A stretch of DNA of 64,000 nt from Crenothrix sp043729335 (GCF_043729335.1 NZ_JAYTLQ010000010.1:62001-126000), one strand, 5' to 3'; counted from the stretch's first letter, positions 1 to 8,923 are shown. The notes: a model not told the origin generated them from the sequence alone. Numbers and translations: made by a program.

Positions 1-529
1 ACTTTACCCTGTTTAAAAATAGCGAAGAGTTAATTAATAATTTTAAGTTGATAGAAAAGAAGCAGTTTATTGAATACAGTGATGATATAGAATTGATATT
101 TGTTGAGTTACCCAAGTTTATTAAAACTGAGGCAGAGCTTGAAACTATTCAGGATAAATGGCTTTACTTTATAAAAAATGCAGGCGATTTGGATTATATC
201 CTAATAATCTTGACCAAGCACTGGAAAAAGCTTTTAACATCGCTAATGAAGCTAATTTGAGCGAGGAAGAATTAGAACTCCAGCATAAGAAAAAAGATTG
301 GATTTATATTCAAAAAAGTTCGATAGAGTTTGCTACAAAAACAGGTTTGCAACAAGGACTGGAGCAGGGCTTAGAGCAAGGTTTGGAGCAAGGCTTAGAA
401 CAAGGTGAATGGAACGCAAAAATAAAAATGGTTTTAAATGCACATCAAATGGGTTTGCCTGTACAAACAATCTGTACATTGACCGGGCTTGGTGAGGATG
501 AGGTAGTGTCTTTTTTACAGAAAAGCTAG
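1..529 (+). pseudogene. Rpn-family nuclease/putative transposase, 5'-truncated by window edge and frameshifted
   Basis: The frame is open from the left edge and reads through YSDDIELIFVELPKF and KTEAELETIQDKW, hallmarks of the Rpn (recombination-promoting nuclease, PD-(D/E)XK) transposase-like family. Around 198-202 the reading frame breaks: upstream, frame 3 ends in DLDYI and runs on to a stop at 260, while the family-typical continuation (PNNLDQA, then FNIANEANLSEEELELQHKKKD) is in frame 2. A single-base indel explains this. The 3' part carries the usual GLEQ tandem repeats and a short C-terminal helix domain, and stops at 529. The catalytic N-terminal part lies outside the window. A sequencing error in the base run is the alternative to a true pseudogene. 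No function for the polysaccharide locus is implied. Confidence 0.8.
356..403 (+). repeat. 12-bp tandem repeat (four units) encoding GLEQ repeats
   Basis: Four consecutive 12-bp units of the type GGNNTNGANCAN encode a run of Gly-Leu-Glu-Gln repeats inside the Rpn-family gene. Such repeats are common near the C terminus of this family and vary in copy number. Confidence 0.85.
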
Positions 530-748
530 ATGCCAAAGAATATTGATGACTTTATTAATTCTTAAAGATAGGCTGAAGTTATTTTATTAATTTATTTGGC
601 AAAAGGATCTGTATTATAGTTAACACAAGTGGCATTGAATATTTTTAAGGCATAGAAAAGGTTAAAAATGTCCCATATTTTTCAATCGAGACTGACTATT
701 TTAATTTCATATTTGGATTAAATGTAATGACTTCACCGAATATAAAAA

Positions 749-949
749 ATGATTAACGCAAACAAACCAATTTATGTAACTCAACCTGTTTTACCACCAT
801 TGGAAGAGTTTATCCCCTATCTGCAAGAAATATGGGATACCAAAATACTCATCAATGATGGCTCATTCCATCAGCAATTAGAGCAAGCACTCCGTGATTA
901 TCTGGGTAAATGCACCACTCCTAAGCACATGCAAATGTCGCTGAATTAA
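749..949 (+). pseudogene. N-terminal fragment of a DegT/DnrJ/EryC1 aminotransferase
   Basis: The first roughly 55 residues (NKPIYVTQPVLPPLEEF, then ILINDGSFHQQLEQAL) match the start of the intact aminotransferase at 3392-4483 (NKPIYVTQPSLAPLDEY, then ILTHNGPLVQRLEKEL). After the LRDYLGK segment the similarity stops and an unrelated tail (CTTPKHMQMSLN) runs to a stop. The PLP-binding lysine and all of the catalytic domain are missing, so this cannot be a working aminotransferase. It is a decayed paralogue of the downstream gene or the scar of an internal deletion. The junction falls at about 908-925. Confidence 0.8.
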
Positions 950-975
950 AAGAGAGCTTAGAGGTAGAGAAATGA
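922..975 (+). pseudogene. 3' tail of a lost gene, overlapping the start of the 2,3-dehydratase gene
   Basis: In frame 1, directly after a TAA at 922, a short open stretch reads AHANVAELKESLEVEK and ends with TGA at 973-975. That TGA overlaps the ATG of the next gene (972) in an ATGA arrangement, the usual sign of translational coupling to a real upstream gene. The stretch has no start codon of its own and is in a different frame from the aminotransferase fragment it abuts. I infer that it is the C terminus of a gene whose body was deleted. Which gene it was cannot be told from 16 residues. Confidence 0.45.
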
Positions 976-2399
976 AACATGCAAATTTCGTATTCTTAAA
1001 AAGTGCATTGAGCACATTAGGCTCTCATCTTCAAACATCGCAGGTAGTAGACTGGATTAAAGAGCAAAATGAAGCCGTAAGCCTAAAAATTGAAAAAGTT
1101 GACTTCACAGATCTTGAACAATGGAACTTTGACTCTTTAGCAGGCTCTCTGCGCCATGAATCAGGCAGATTTTTTTCTATTGATGGCATTAGAACCAAAA
1201 CAAACTGGGGGGGCGTGCCGGAATGGGATCAACCAATAATAAATCAACCTGAAGTAGGCTATCTTGGATTTATAACAAAAGAAATAGACGGTATATTGCA
1301 TTTTTTAACACAGGCAAAGATTGAACCAGGTAATGTAAATTACGTTCAGCTTTCCCCAACACTTCAAGCTACACGAAGTAATTATAGTCAAGTACACAAA
1401 GGTAAGAAACCAGCGTATCTTGAATATTTCCAGCTAGCTGAGTCGAGTCAAATTCTTTTAGATCAATTGCAATCAGAACAAGGCGCTCGATTTCTAAAAA
1501 AACGTAATCGTAATATTATTATATTAGTTGATGTTGATATTCCAGTTTATGAAAATTTTATATGGCTAACTTTGGGCCAGCTAAAATCATTGATGCAATA
1601 TGACAACATGGTAAATATGGATACGCGGACTGTAATTTCAGGAATATCCTATGGTAGCCTCAACGCAGAGATTATTGATTTTTTCAATTTCTTAGAGCAA
1701 AAAAAATCTGACACACTTAATACCTTGAAAAAAGCCTTCTTAAAATCAGTACTAATAGAAGATCGTGCCATCAATAGCCTTGAAAAAATCATAACTTTTT
1801 TGACATACTTAAAAAGCATTTATGATCTTGAGGTAACGAAAACTCCTTTAAGCAAATTAGTAGACTGGGAAATTACCGAGTCAGATATTCATCATAAAGA
1901 TAATAAATTTTTCAAAATAATCGCTGTTAATGTCGAAATTGGAAATCGTGAAGTTGTAAAATGGAGTCAGCCAATGGTTGAACCGAGCCAAGAAGGTTTA
2001 TGTGCATTTGTCTGTAAAGAAATTAATGGACTATTACATTTTGCAGTCCAGGCAAAACTTGAATGCGGGAACCACGATATAATAGAGTTTGCACCAACGG
2101 TTCAATGCCTCACAGGTAACTATAGATATACCTTGGAAGGCTCCTTGCCATTTTTAGAGTTCGTTTTATCTGCACCTTCCCAAAGCATCTATTTTGATAC
2201 CTTACAGTCAGAAGAGGGTGGCCGATTTTTTAGAGAACAAAATAGGAATATGATTGTTATAGCGGGTGACGAAGTCACTATTGATTTGCCGCCAAATTTC
2301 ATATGGATGACATTAAATCAATTGAATACTTTTTTGATGTTTAACAACTACTTAAATATTCAAGCTAGAAGTTTAATTGCTGCTATTTCGTTTATATAA
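972..2399 (+). CDS. NDP-hexose 2,3-dehydratase
   Basis: This 475-residue protein has the internal duplication typical of NDP-hexose 2,3-dehydratases (TylX3/SpnO type, about 460-480 aa). The first copy (about residues 60-165) contains HESGRFFSIDGI, GYLGFITKEIDGILHFLTQAK and SPTLQATRSNY. The second (about 305-400) contains KFFKIIAVNVE, LCAFVCKEINGLLHFAVQAK and APTVQCLTGNY. The family removes the C2 hydroxyl and shifts electrons to give an unstable 3,4-diketo-2,6-dideoxy sugar nucleotide, so a dedicated 3-ketoreductase must follow. The next gene is a Gfo/Idh/MocA oxidoreductase, which fits. The ATG at 972 overlaps an upstream TGA. The enzyme is best known from antibiotic sugar pathways, so its place in a surface glycan locus is unusual. 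Family assignment is confident; the exact sugar is inferred. Confidence 0.88.
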   Translation: MKHANFVFLKSALSTLGSHLQTSQVVDWIKEQNEAVSLKIEKVDFTDLEQWNFDSLAGSLRHESGRFFSIDGIRTKTNWGGVPEWDQPIINQPEVGYLGFITKEIDGILHFLTQAKIEPGNVNYVQLSPTLQATRSNYSQVHKGKKPAYLEYFQLAESSQILLDQLQSEQGARFLKKRNRNIIILVDVDIPVYENFIWLTLGQLKSLMQYDNMVNMDTRTVISGISYGSLNAEIIDFFNFLEQKKSDTLNTLKKAFLKSVLIEDRAINSLEKIITFLTYLKSIYDLEVTKTPLSKLVDWEITESDIHHKDNKFFKIIAVNVEIGNREVVKWSQPMVEPSQEGLCAFVCKEINGLLHFAVQAKLECGNHDIIEFAPTVQCLTGNYRYTLEGSLPFLEFVLSAPSQSIYFDTLQSEEGGRFFREQNRNMIVIAGDEVTIDLPPNFIWMTLNQLNTFLMFNNYLNIQARSLIAAISFI

Positions 2400-2418
2400 T
2401 ACACATTAGAAAAATAAT

Positions 2419-3402
2419 ATGAGTACAAAGATAAATATTGGGATATTAGGGTGCGCAAATATTGCAGACAGATATGTTATTCCTGCGATAAATGAACTGA
2501 ACGCAGAGTTCAACCTTGTTGGCGTAGCCAGTCGTCGCCAAGAGAAAGCTACTCAATTTTCTAATAAGTTTTCCACAATAGCGTTTTTTGACTACGATAG
2601 TTTACTCAATGTTTCAGGATTACATGCGGTTTATATTCCCTTGCCGAATCAGCTTCATTCAGAATGGATTGAAAAGGCCATAAGAAAGGGACTGCATGTT
2701 TTAGTTGAGAAATCACTAGCGTGTTCATATCAAGAAGTTACTATGCTTAATGAGCTCGCAAAGCAAAATCAGCTTGTTTTGCTTGAAAACTTCCAATTTC
2801 GTTTCCATAGTCAGCTTGCATATGTGCAAAATCTTGTTAAAGAAGGGTGTATAGGGGAATTACGCTGTGTTCGAAGTTCATTTGGATTCCCACCTTTCCT
2901 GGATGAAGAAAATATCCGCTATCAACAAGAATTGGGTGGTGGAGCATTGCTTGACGCAGGTGCTTACCCCATCAAGCTTTCCCAAATTTTTTTAGGTGAG
3001 AAAATACAAGTTCATGCCGCAAATTTATTTGTAGATCCACAGAAAGGTGTCGATATTTGGGGTGGGGCTTATCTAAAGCAGGATAACGGCTCTTTATTTT
3101 CTGAGATAGCATTCGGTTTTGATCATTATTATCAATGCAACTTAGAATTATGGGGTAGCGAAGGGAAAATTTACACAAATCGCATTTTTACCGCATCGCC
3201 AGGATTTCATCCAATCATTGAACTTGAGACTAGGCTGGGCAAAGAAACCATTCAACTTCAAAAAGATCACCATTTTAGAAACATGCTTATACATTTCTAT
3301 AATTTAATCAACAAAAAAACAGAGACAGTGAACGAATATAGTCAAAATATTAATCAAGCAAGACTGATTACAGAATTAAGAACCAAAGCAGATGAGCAAT
3401 AA
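2419..3402 (+). CDS. Gfo/Idh/MocA oxidoreductase, probable NDP-hexose 3-ketoreductase
   Basis: The N terminus has a Rossmann fold start (INIGILGCANIADRYV) followed by GVASRRQEKA. The second family motif is HVLVEKSLA, where the usual EKP is EKS. The C-terminal half contains GGGALLDAGAYPI, typical of sugar oxidoreductases. The length (327 aa) suits NDP-hexose 3-ketoreductases such as TylC1/SpnN, which reduce the 3-keto product of the 2,3-dehydratase. The gene lies 19 bp after that dehydratase and overlaps the aminotransferase by 11 bp, so the three are almost certainly co-transcribed and coupled. The substrate role rests on this context, because the family as a whole has many substrates. Confidence 0.82.
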   Translation: MSTKINIGILGCANIADRYVIPAINELNAEFNLVGVASRRQEKATQFSNKFSTIAFFDYDSLLNVSGLHAVYIPLPNQLHSEWIEKAIRKGLHVLVEKSLACSYQEVTMLNELAKQNQLVLLENFQFRFHSQLAYVQNLVKEGCIGELRCVRSSFGFPPFLDEENIRYQQELGGGALLDAGAYPIKLSQIFLGEKIQVHAANLFVDPQKGVDIWGGAYLKQDNGSLFSEIAFGFDHYYQCNLELWGSEGKIYTNRIFTASPGFHPIIELETRLGKETIQLQKDHHFRNMLIHFYNLINKKTETVNEYSQNINQARLITELRTKADEQ

Positions 3403-4483
3403 ACCAATTTACGTCACGCAACCTTCTCTAGCGCCACTAGATGAATATGTAGAATTGTTAAAAGGAGTTTGGGAGCGCGGAATCCTTACTCACAACGGGC
3501 CTCTAGTGCAGCGATTGGAAAAAGAGCTTTGTTCAAAACTGGACTTGAAGCAATTCGTAACCGTAACCAATGGTACTATTGCGATTCAAATGGCGATAAA
3601 GGCACTTGAGCTTAAAGGCGAAATCATTACTACCCCGTTTAGCTGGATAGCCACAATCAGTGCCATCAAATGGGAAGGGTGCACCCCCGTATTTTGCGAT
3701 ATAGAAAGAGATACTTTAAATATTGACCCTGCCAACATTGAAGCGCTCATAACGGATAAGACCGTTGCGGTAATGCCTGTACATGTTTTTGGAAATCCTT
3801 GTAATGTCGAAGCTATAAGCGCCATCGCAAAAAAACATAAGCTAAAAGTGATCTATGATGCAGCTCACGCCATAGGCTCAACTTATAATGACCAGAGCTT
3901 GTTAGCATTTGGTGACATATCAGCCACCAGTCTGCATGGCACTAAACTGCTGAATACCGCTGAAGGCGGTGGCTGTATCACATATGATCCAGAACTGTAT
4001 GAAAAGCTAAAACGGATTCGTTTTTTCGGGCACGATGATCAAAAAGATATTGTAGACAACGGATTTAATGGCAAAATGACAGAAGTCCATGCCGCATTAG
4101 GCATCGCCAACCTAAAATATTTTGACGAAGTGCTAAATGATAGAAAGGAAAAATATTTTTACTATAAAGAAAAACTTTCAGAAAGAGAGAATTTCGCCTT
4201 TCAAAGTTTAAAATATGGCGAAACTAACTACTCCTATTTTCCAATTATATTCGAAACTGAAACCCACCTAATTAAGGTTGAAAAAGCTTTAAAAAGAGAA
4301 AATATAACGCCAAGAAGATATTTCTATCCGTCTTTGAACACCTATAAAGAGGTTGTTGATTACGTTTTCATGCCGGTTTCAGAAGATATTTCTCAAAGGA
4401 TATTGTGCTTGCCGTTGTACTTCAAATTGACTTACCAAGACATGGATAGAATTATCAATGTAATACTTAATTTAGGCTACTAG
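3392..4483 (+). CDS. DegT/DnrJ/EryC1/StrS family PLP-dependent sugar aminotransferase
   Basis: This 363-residue protein is full length for the sugar aminotransferase family. Visible marks are the N-terminal PIYVTQPSLAPLDEY, a VTVTNGTIAIQMAIKAL cofactor-binding segment, VIYDAAHAIGSTY with the Asp that contacts the pyridine nitrogen, and SLHGTKLLNTAEGGG with the Schiff-base lysine. It should transfer an amino group to the C4 (or C3) keto position of a nucleotide-activated deoxysugar. With the 2,3-dehydratase and ketoreductase immediately upstream, the likely product is a 4-amino-2,4,6-trideoxyhexose nucleotide. A truncated paralogue of its first residues lies at 749-949. Confidence 0.88.
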   Translation: MSNKPIYVTQPSLAPLDEYVELLKGVWERGILTHNGPLVQRLEKELCSKLDLKQFVTVTNGTIAIQMAIKALELKGEIITTPFSWIATISAIKWEGCTPVFCDIERDTLNIDPANIEALITDKTVAVMPVHVFGNPCNVEAISAIAKKHKLKVIYDAAHAIGSTYNDQSLLAFGDISATSLHGTKLLNTAEGGGCITYDPELYEKLKRIRFFGHDDQKDIVDNGFNGKMTEVHAALGIANLKYFDEVLNDRKEKYFYYKEKLSERENFAFQSLKYGETNYSYFPIIFETETHLIKVEKALKRENITPRRYFYPSLNTYKEVVDYVFMPVSEDISQRILCLPLYFKLTYQDMDRIINVILNLGY

Positions 4484-4543
4484 CAACACTGTGATGAGTC
4501 CATAGGTCACGAATGAAATAATCAATTATTGCGAGAAAATAAT

Positions 4544-5116
4544 ATGGCTTGGTTAACGAATGAACAGTTAATAGAAATGGGCTTTGCAAGTTTTGGAAAG
4601 AGTGTGATGCTTTCTGATAAAGCATCTTATTACAACTGCAAGAACATTCGCCTAGGCAGCAACGTAAGAATTGATGACTTTTGTGTGTTGTCTGCAGGAT
4701 ACGGTGGCATAGATATTGGTAATTATATTCATATTGCGGTGTTCTCATCGTTAATCGGTGCGGGAAATATTAAACTCGCCGATTTTTCGAACATTTCTTC
4801 GAGAGTTTCTATTTATAGTAGCAATGATGATTACAGTGGTGCAACTATGACTAATCCTACTATTCCCGCCGAATTTACAAACGTACACCATGCAGATGTC
4901 AATATTGGCCGACACGCCATTATTGGTGCGGGTACTATTATTTTGCCCGGTGTGACCTTGGAAGAAGCTGTGGCTGTGGGTGCGCTGAGCTTGGTGAAAA
5001 AAGACTGTCAAGCCTTTGGTATTTATATAGGCTCACCTGTAGAAAGGATTGCTGAAAGGAAGCAGGATTTGTTGGAATTGGAAAAGAAATTTACTAATTC
5101 CAGAGAAAGTGTGTGA
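4544..5116 (+). CDS. Hexapeptide-repeat (left-handed beta-helix) acyltransferase
   Basis: The protein (about 190 aa) shows imperfect hexapeptide repeats (IRLGSNVRIDDFCVLS, IDIGNYIHIAVFSSL, then VNIGRHAIIGAGTIILPGVTLEEAVAVGALSLV) and the GSPVERIAERK end typical of WbbJ/maltose-acetyltransferase-like enzymes. These use acetyl-CoA (or another acyl-CoA) to acylate sugar hydroxyl or amino groups. Its position right after the aminotransferase suggests that it acylates the new amino sugar, but O-acetylation of a glycan is equally possible. I chose the ATG at 4544 over an in-frame TTG at 4529 because MAWLTNEQL is a common start in this group. Confidence 0.83.
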   Translation: MAWLTNEQLIEMGFASFGKSVMLSDKASYYNCKNIRLGSNVRIDDFCVLSAGYGGIDIGNYIHIAVFSSLIGAGNIKLADFSNISSRVSIYSSNDDYSGATMTNPTIPAEFTNVHHADVNIGRHAIIGAGTIILPGVTLEEAVAVGALSLVKKDCQAFGIYIGSPVERIAERKQDLLELEKKFTNSRESV

Positions 5117-5148
5117 TCTTAAAAGTCAAAATTATTAGGGTCGGCAAA

Positions 5149-6600
5149 GTGACGCTAAAGTCGCGTGCCTTATCAGCCACAGTCTGGAGTGGCGCAGATA
5201 TTTTCATGCGGCAGGGTCTACAGTTCGGTGTTTCAATTGCTCTTGCGCGTCTACTCAGCCCTGAGGAATTTGGAACTGTTGCTCTACTTTATTTATTTAC
5301 AGACATCGCAGGTGCTTTTGTAGACAGTGGTTTTTCGTCTGCTTTGGTTCAGCGTCAAGAGATAACACATACTGATGAATCTACAGTGTTTTGGTTTAAT
5401 CTCGTTATGGGAGAGTTGGTTGCTCTAGGATTGTGTGCAGCGGCACCAGTGATTGCTACTTTTTTTGCAATACCCATTTTGCAACCGTTAACAGCGTTAT
5501 TGGCATTGAATATTTTCTTGAGTGCCTTGGGTTCTATTCACGGTACGCTGCTAACAAAACGTTTGGATTTTCGTAGGCAGATGGAAATTGGTGGTTTTGC
5601 TTCACTCATTTCCGGTGCGATTGCCATAGTTATGGCATGGCATGGTTACGGCGTTTGGGCATTAGTGGCACAAACATTAGCCTCAACCATGGTAACGACG
5701 CTTTTATTGTGGTGCTATAGCTCATGGCGACCTGCGATAGTGTTTAGCAGAAAATCAGTGCGGCAGCTATTTGGCTTTGGTGGTTATATGCTGGCATCTG
5801 GTTTACTGGATATTACTTATAGCCGTGCGTATACCTTATTGATTGGCAGTTTTTTTGGCGTCCGAGAGCTGGGATTTTATAATCGTGCCGATGGCACCAA
5901 GCAATTGCCCGTAGGGGTGTTGACGAGCATTTTGGCGCGAGTTTCCTTACCTATTTTTTCTACCGCAGCCCATGATAAAGCGCAATTGCGTCGTGGGGTG
6001 CAGCTGGCATTACGTGGAATGATGTTGATTAATGTGCCTATGATGCTAGGGTTAGCAGCCACAGCTGAATCCTTTGTCTTAACCTTATTTGGTGTTAAGT
6101 GGTTACCTTCCGTGCCTTTACTACAGGTATTATGTTTGGGTGCTGTATTTTGGCCTTTGCACGTCATTAATCTCAATGTGTTGATGGCACAAGGGCATTC
6201 GCATTTATTTTTTCGGCTAGAAGTAGTTAAAAAGCTGTTGGGCTTTGCCTTGCTAGTCGCGGGCGCTTTTTATGGTGTCATGGGGATAGCGTGGAGTCAG
6301 GTTGTTTTTGGGATTTTGGCATTTGCCATTAATGCCTATTACAGCAAATTTTTTCTTGATTATGGGGTATTTGCCCAAACATGCGACTTTTTGGCGATAT
6401 TATTTATTTCCATATTCATGGCTGTGTTCGTGTATTGTGCAAGCACACAAGTGCATTTATTAGCTGCTGTTCAATTACTGGCATTAATACTAACTGGGCT
6501 AATTATTTTTGTAGGACTTGCCCGTGTTTTTCGCTTAACTGCTCTACGCGATGTTATTAGCTTGTTCCAGCATCGCAAAGACAATTTAACTGCTTCTTAA
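5149..6600 (+). CDS. Lipopolysaccharide/polysaccharide flippase, MOP superfamily (first of two)
   Basis: This is a polytopic membrane protein of about 480 residues with roughly 12-14 hydrophobic segments. It shows the WzxC/RfbX-type pattern: FMRQGLQFGVSIALARLLSPEEFG near the start, then LVQRQEITHTDESTVFWFN and ELGFYNRADGTKQLPV. It should move undecaprenyl-linked oligosaccharide units across the inner membrane. Two starts are possible: GTG at 5113, overlapping the previous stop, or GTG at 5149, preceded by AGGG with good spacing and giving the family-like MTLKSRALS. I prefer 5149. A second flippase lies at 13900. Confidence 0.87.
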   Translation: MTLKSRALSATVWSGADIFMRQGLQFGVSIALARLLSPEEFGTVALLYLFTDIAGAFVDSGFSSALVQRQEITHTDESTVFWFNLVMGELVALGLCAAAPVIATFFAIPILQPLTALLALNIFLSALGSIHGTLLTKRLDFRRQMEIGGFASLISGAIAIVMAWHGYGVWALVAQTLASTMVTTLLLWCYSSWRPAIVFSRKSVRQLFGFGGYMLASGLLDITYSRAYTLLIGSFFGVRELGFYNRADGTKQLPVGVLTSILARVSLPIFSTAAHDKAQLRRGVQLALRGMMLINVPMMLGLAATAESFVLTLFGVKWLPSVPLLQVLCLGAVFWPLHVINLNVLMAQGHSHLFFRLEVVKKLLGFALLVAGAFYGVMGIAWSQVVFGILAFAINAYYSKFFLDYGVFAQTCDFLAILFISIFMAVFVYCASTQVHLLAAVQLLALILTGLIIFVGLARVFRLTALRDVISLFQHRKDNLTAS

Positions 6601-6606
6601 AATACC

Positions 6607-7716
6607 ATGGATGATAAAACTTTGGTAACATTTGATGCAAACGAGAAAGGGTGGATTGAAATTAGTGCTCCATCACGCTTTGCTGAAAAACCAGTAGTTA
6701 GCGTTTCTATGATTACCTATAACCATAAAAATTATATTGAAGAAGCGATCAATGGGGTATTAATGCAGGAAACTGATTTTGAAGTGGAATTAGTAATTTC
6801 CAATGATAACTCACCTGATCAAACAGATGCGATAATACAACGTATACTTAAAGAGCACCCTAAAAGCCATTGGATAAAATATATAAAACACGAAAAAAAC
6901 ATCGGCATGATGCCAAATTTAATTGATAACTTGCAACGATGCACTGGAGAATATATCGCTATTTGCGAAGGGGATGATTATTGGACTGATCCATTAAAAT
7001 TACAATTTCAAATTGATGAAATGAAAAAAAATCCAAATTGTGATTTATGTTTCCATCCTGCGGAGATTATTTCTGGCTTATTAAAGACAGCTAATATCAC
7101 AGCATTTCATTCAACAGAGAATAAAATTTTTACTGCATCCGAAATTATTACAGGAGATGGTGGTTTTTGCCCTAGTCCATCCTTATTAATTAAAAAAACC
7201 ATTATAAGTCCTATACCGGATTTTTTAAATAATGCACCTGTTGGGGATTACTTTTTACAGATATTGGGAGCAATTAATGGCGGGGCATTATATTTAAGTA
7301 AAGTGATGTCAGCATATAGAATAAATATAAATGAATCATGGACTTCAAGTATCAGCGATATATCAAAAAAAAGACAGTTTTTTGATAAATTTATTCCCTC
7401 GTTAAATGATCTTAATTTTTTCTTAAAAAGAGCTTATCAAGAGGAAATTTATTTTATGTTGGATCAACAATATTATTATATGTCACTGGATTACCTGGAT
7501 AGCAAGTTATATGAGGAGCATGATAAATTGTTCAAAGAGTATTTTACCAAATACTCAAAAATACATCTTAGGATGAGAGTTTTGTATGTTATTGGTCTAT
7601 CGATTAAAAGCTCATCAATTAGTTATAAATTAGATAATATTGTTTTTAATGTTTTTAATGAAACTCCATTTATTATCAGGCTTTATAGGAAAATAAAAAA
7701 ATATATTATTACATGA
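6607..7716 (+). CDS. Glycosyltransferase family 2
   Basis: The N-terminal third has GT-A features: VVSVSMITYNHKNYIEEAINGVLMQ, ELVISNDNSPDQT and EYIAICEGDDYWTDPLKL, where EGDDYW supplies the metal/nucleotide-binding acidic pair. This is the TYNH...CEGDDYW type of GT2 enzymes found in O-antigen and capsule loci. The C-terminal part is Tyr/Lys rich and likely sets acceptor choice. It follows the flippase by 6 bp. It is markedly AT-rich compared with the downstream core genes. Donor and acceptor are unknown. Confidence 0.87.
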   Translation: MDDKTLVTFDANEKGWIEISAPSRFAEKPVVSVSMITYNHKNYIEEAINGVLMQETDFEVELVISNDNSPDQTDAIIQRILKEHPKSHWIKYIKHEKNIGMMPNLIDNLQRCTGEYIAICEGDDYWTDPLKLQFQIDEMKKNPNCDLCFHPAEIISGLLKTANITAFHSTENKIFTASEIITGDGGFCPSPSLLIKKTIISPIPDFLNNAPVGDYFLQILGAINGGALYLSKVMSAYRININESWTSSISDISKKRQFFDKFIPSLNDLNFFLKRAYQEEIYFMLDQQYYYMSLDYLDSKLYEEHDKLFKEYFTKYSKIHLRMRVLYVIGLSIKSSSISYKLDNIVFNVFNETPFIIRLYRKIKKYIIT

Positions 7717-7727
7717 TTTTTAAATTT

Positions 7728-7773
7728 ATCTATTTCATAAAAATTCAATAATTGAAATTTTTATGAAATAGAT
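7728..7773. repeat. Near-perfect 21-bp inverted repeat (hairpin) after a glycosyltransferase gene
   Basis: Arms 7728-7748 and 7752-7773 are complementary along their whole length apart from one extra A, with a 3-base loop. It lies 11 bp after the stop of the upstream gene. No U-run follows on the + strand, so it is not a textbook intrinsic terminator, but it could stop or stabilise a transcript. The remaining 190 bp up to 7961 is AT-rich with no other feature seen. Confidence 0.6.
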
Positions 7774-7960
7774 AAGCTATAAACCCGAGATTGATAAAAT
7801 GAGATATCGTGTTAAACCTATGATAATTTGTACCTGTACTGGTTTGATTGATAGTTACTTATGTTTAACTTACCTATTTGATCTGTAATAAAAAATTAAT
7901 TTTATGTATTCCGAACTTCTAAGCAAAATTAGAAAAAATTATGCATAGTATGTTAATGGC

Positions 7961-8923
7961 ATGACAAAGGTTTCCATAATCATTCCTTGCTACAACCGCG
8001 AGAAATATATAGATGCTGCGATCAATAGTGCCTTACAACAAACGCATGCTAATACTGAAGTGATTGTTGTTGATGATGGCTCGACAGATGATTCATGGGC
8101 TTCTATTCAGTCATTCGGAACGCAGATAAAATCTGTACGAATTCCAAACGGGGGGGTAAGTGGGGCACGTAATATCGGGCTAGGAATGGCAGATGGAGAG
8201 TTTGTCCAGTTTTTAGACTCGGATGATTTATTAGCTGTAGATGGGCTAACCCATCAAATCGATTTTGCTAAAACGTTACCTTGCAACCAGATTCTGGTGG
8301 GTCGAACAACAGAATTTTCCGAGGGTAATGAGAAAGCCAAACTGGACCGATACAATGTAAATAATGTACAAGTGTGTGGCAATCTAGGGGCTACACATCT
8401 GGTTGCAGGTGTGTTTTCTTGTGGGTTATGCCTTTATCCAAGAACTATTTTGAATAGCATCGGCGGTTTTCGTACCGATATTAGAATCGGTGAAGATTAC
8501 GAACTAAACTTTCGACTCTTCAAAAGTGGCGTACACTTCGTTTATTCAGGTCATAATGTTATTGAAGTGCGTCACCATAATGAACCTCGGTTAAGCTGCA
8601 ATTTTATGGATAATGACCATAAAAAACTGCTATCAATTATGACGAGCTGCTCAGATTTTTTGATAGGAGAGCATAAGGGCACAGATCGTGAGGAAGCCTT
8701 ATTAACACTTGCTTGTTGGGCTTGGTCAATAGGCAGGGAGACCGCACGTAATAAAAGCTACTTATGCGCTCGTGAATATTTCCAGTTTGCCCGGTCGATT
8801 AGTACCCGTTCGTTACTTTATAGGTCGCAAAAGATAGGTTTTCTTTACTGGTTTTTAGCTCCTGTCGAAACAGAAAAACTAGTTGAAGGGTTTAAAAAGT
8901 TAAAGCATAGCTTATTCAGTTAG
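7961..8923 (+). CDS. Glycosyltransferase family 2
   Basis: A classical GT2 start is visible: VSIIIPCYNREKYIDAAINSALQQT, then VIVVDDGSTDDSW and GVSGARNIGLGMADGEFVQFLDSDDLL, giving the two acidic motifs (DDGS and DSDD) that hold the nucleotide-sugar and metal. A third conserved block, IGEDYELNFRLF, matches the ED motif of the GT-A fold. At 320 residues it is a normal size for a cytoplasmic, membrane-associated sugar transferase. It adds one residue of the repeat unit, identity unknown. Confidence 0.88.
   Translation: MTKVSIIIPCYNREKYIDAAINSALQQTHANTEVIVVDDGSTDDSWASIQSFGTQIKSVRIPNGGVSGARNIGLGMADGEFVQFLDSDDLLAVDGLTHQIDFAKTLPCNQILVGRTTEFSEGNEKAKLDRYNVNNVQVCGNLGATHLVAGVFSCGLCLYPRTILNSIGGFRTDIRIGEDYELNFRLFKSGVHFVYSGHNVIEVRHHNEPRLSCNFMDNDHKKLLSIMTSCSDFLIGEHKGTDREEALLTLACWAWSIGRETARNKSYLCAREYFQFARSISTRSLLYRSQKIGFLYWFLAPVETEKLVEGFKKLKHSLFS

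Noticed and set aside
346..403. Short tandem repeats that might suggest a CRISPR array
   Set aside because: Units are 12 bp with no spacers and encode GLEQ repeats of a protein.
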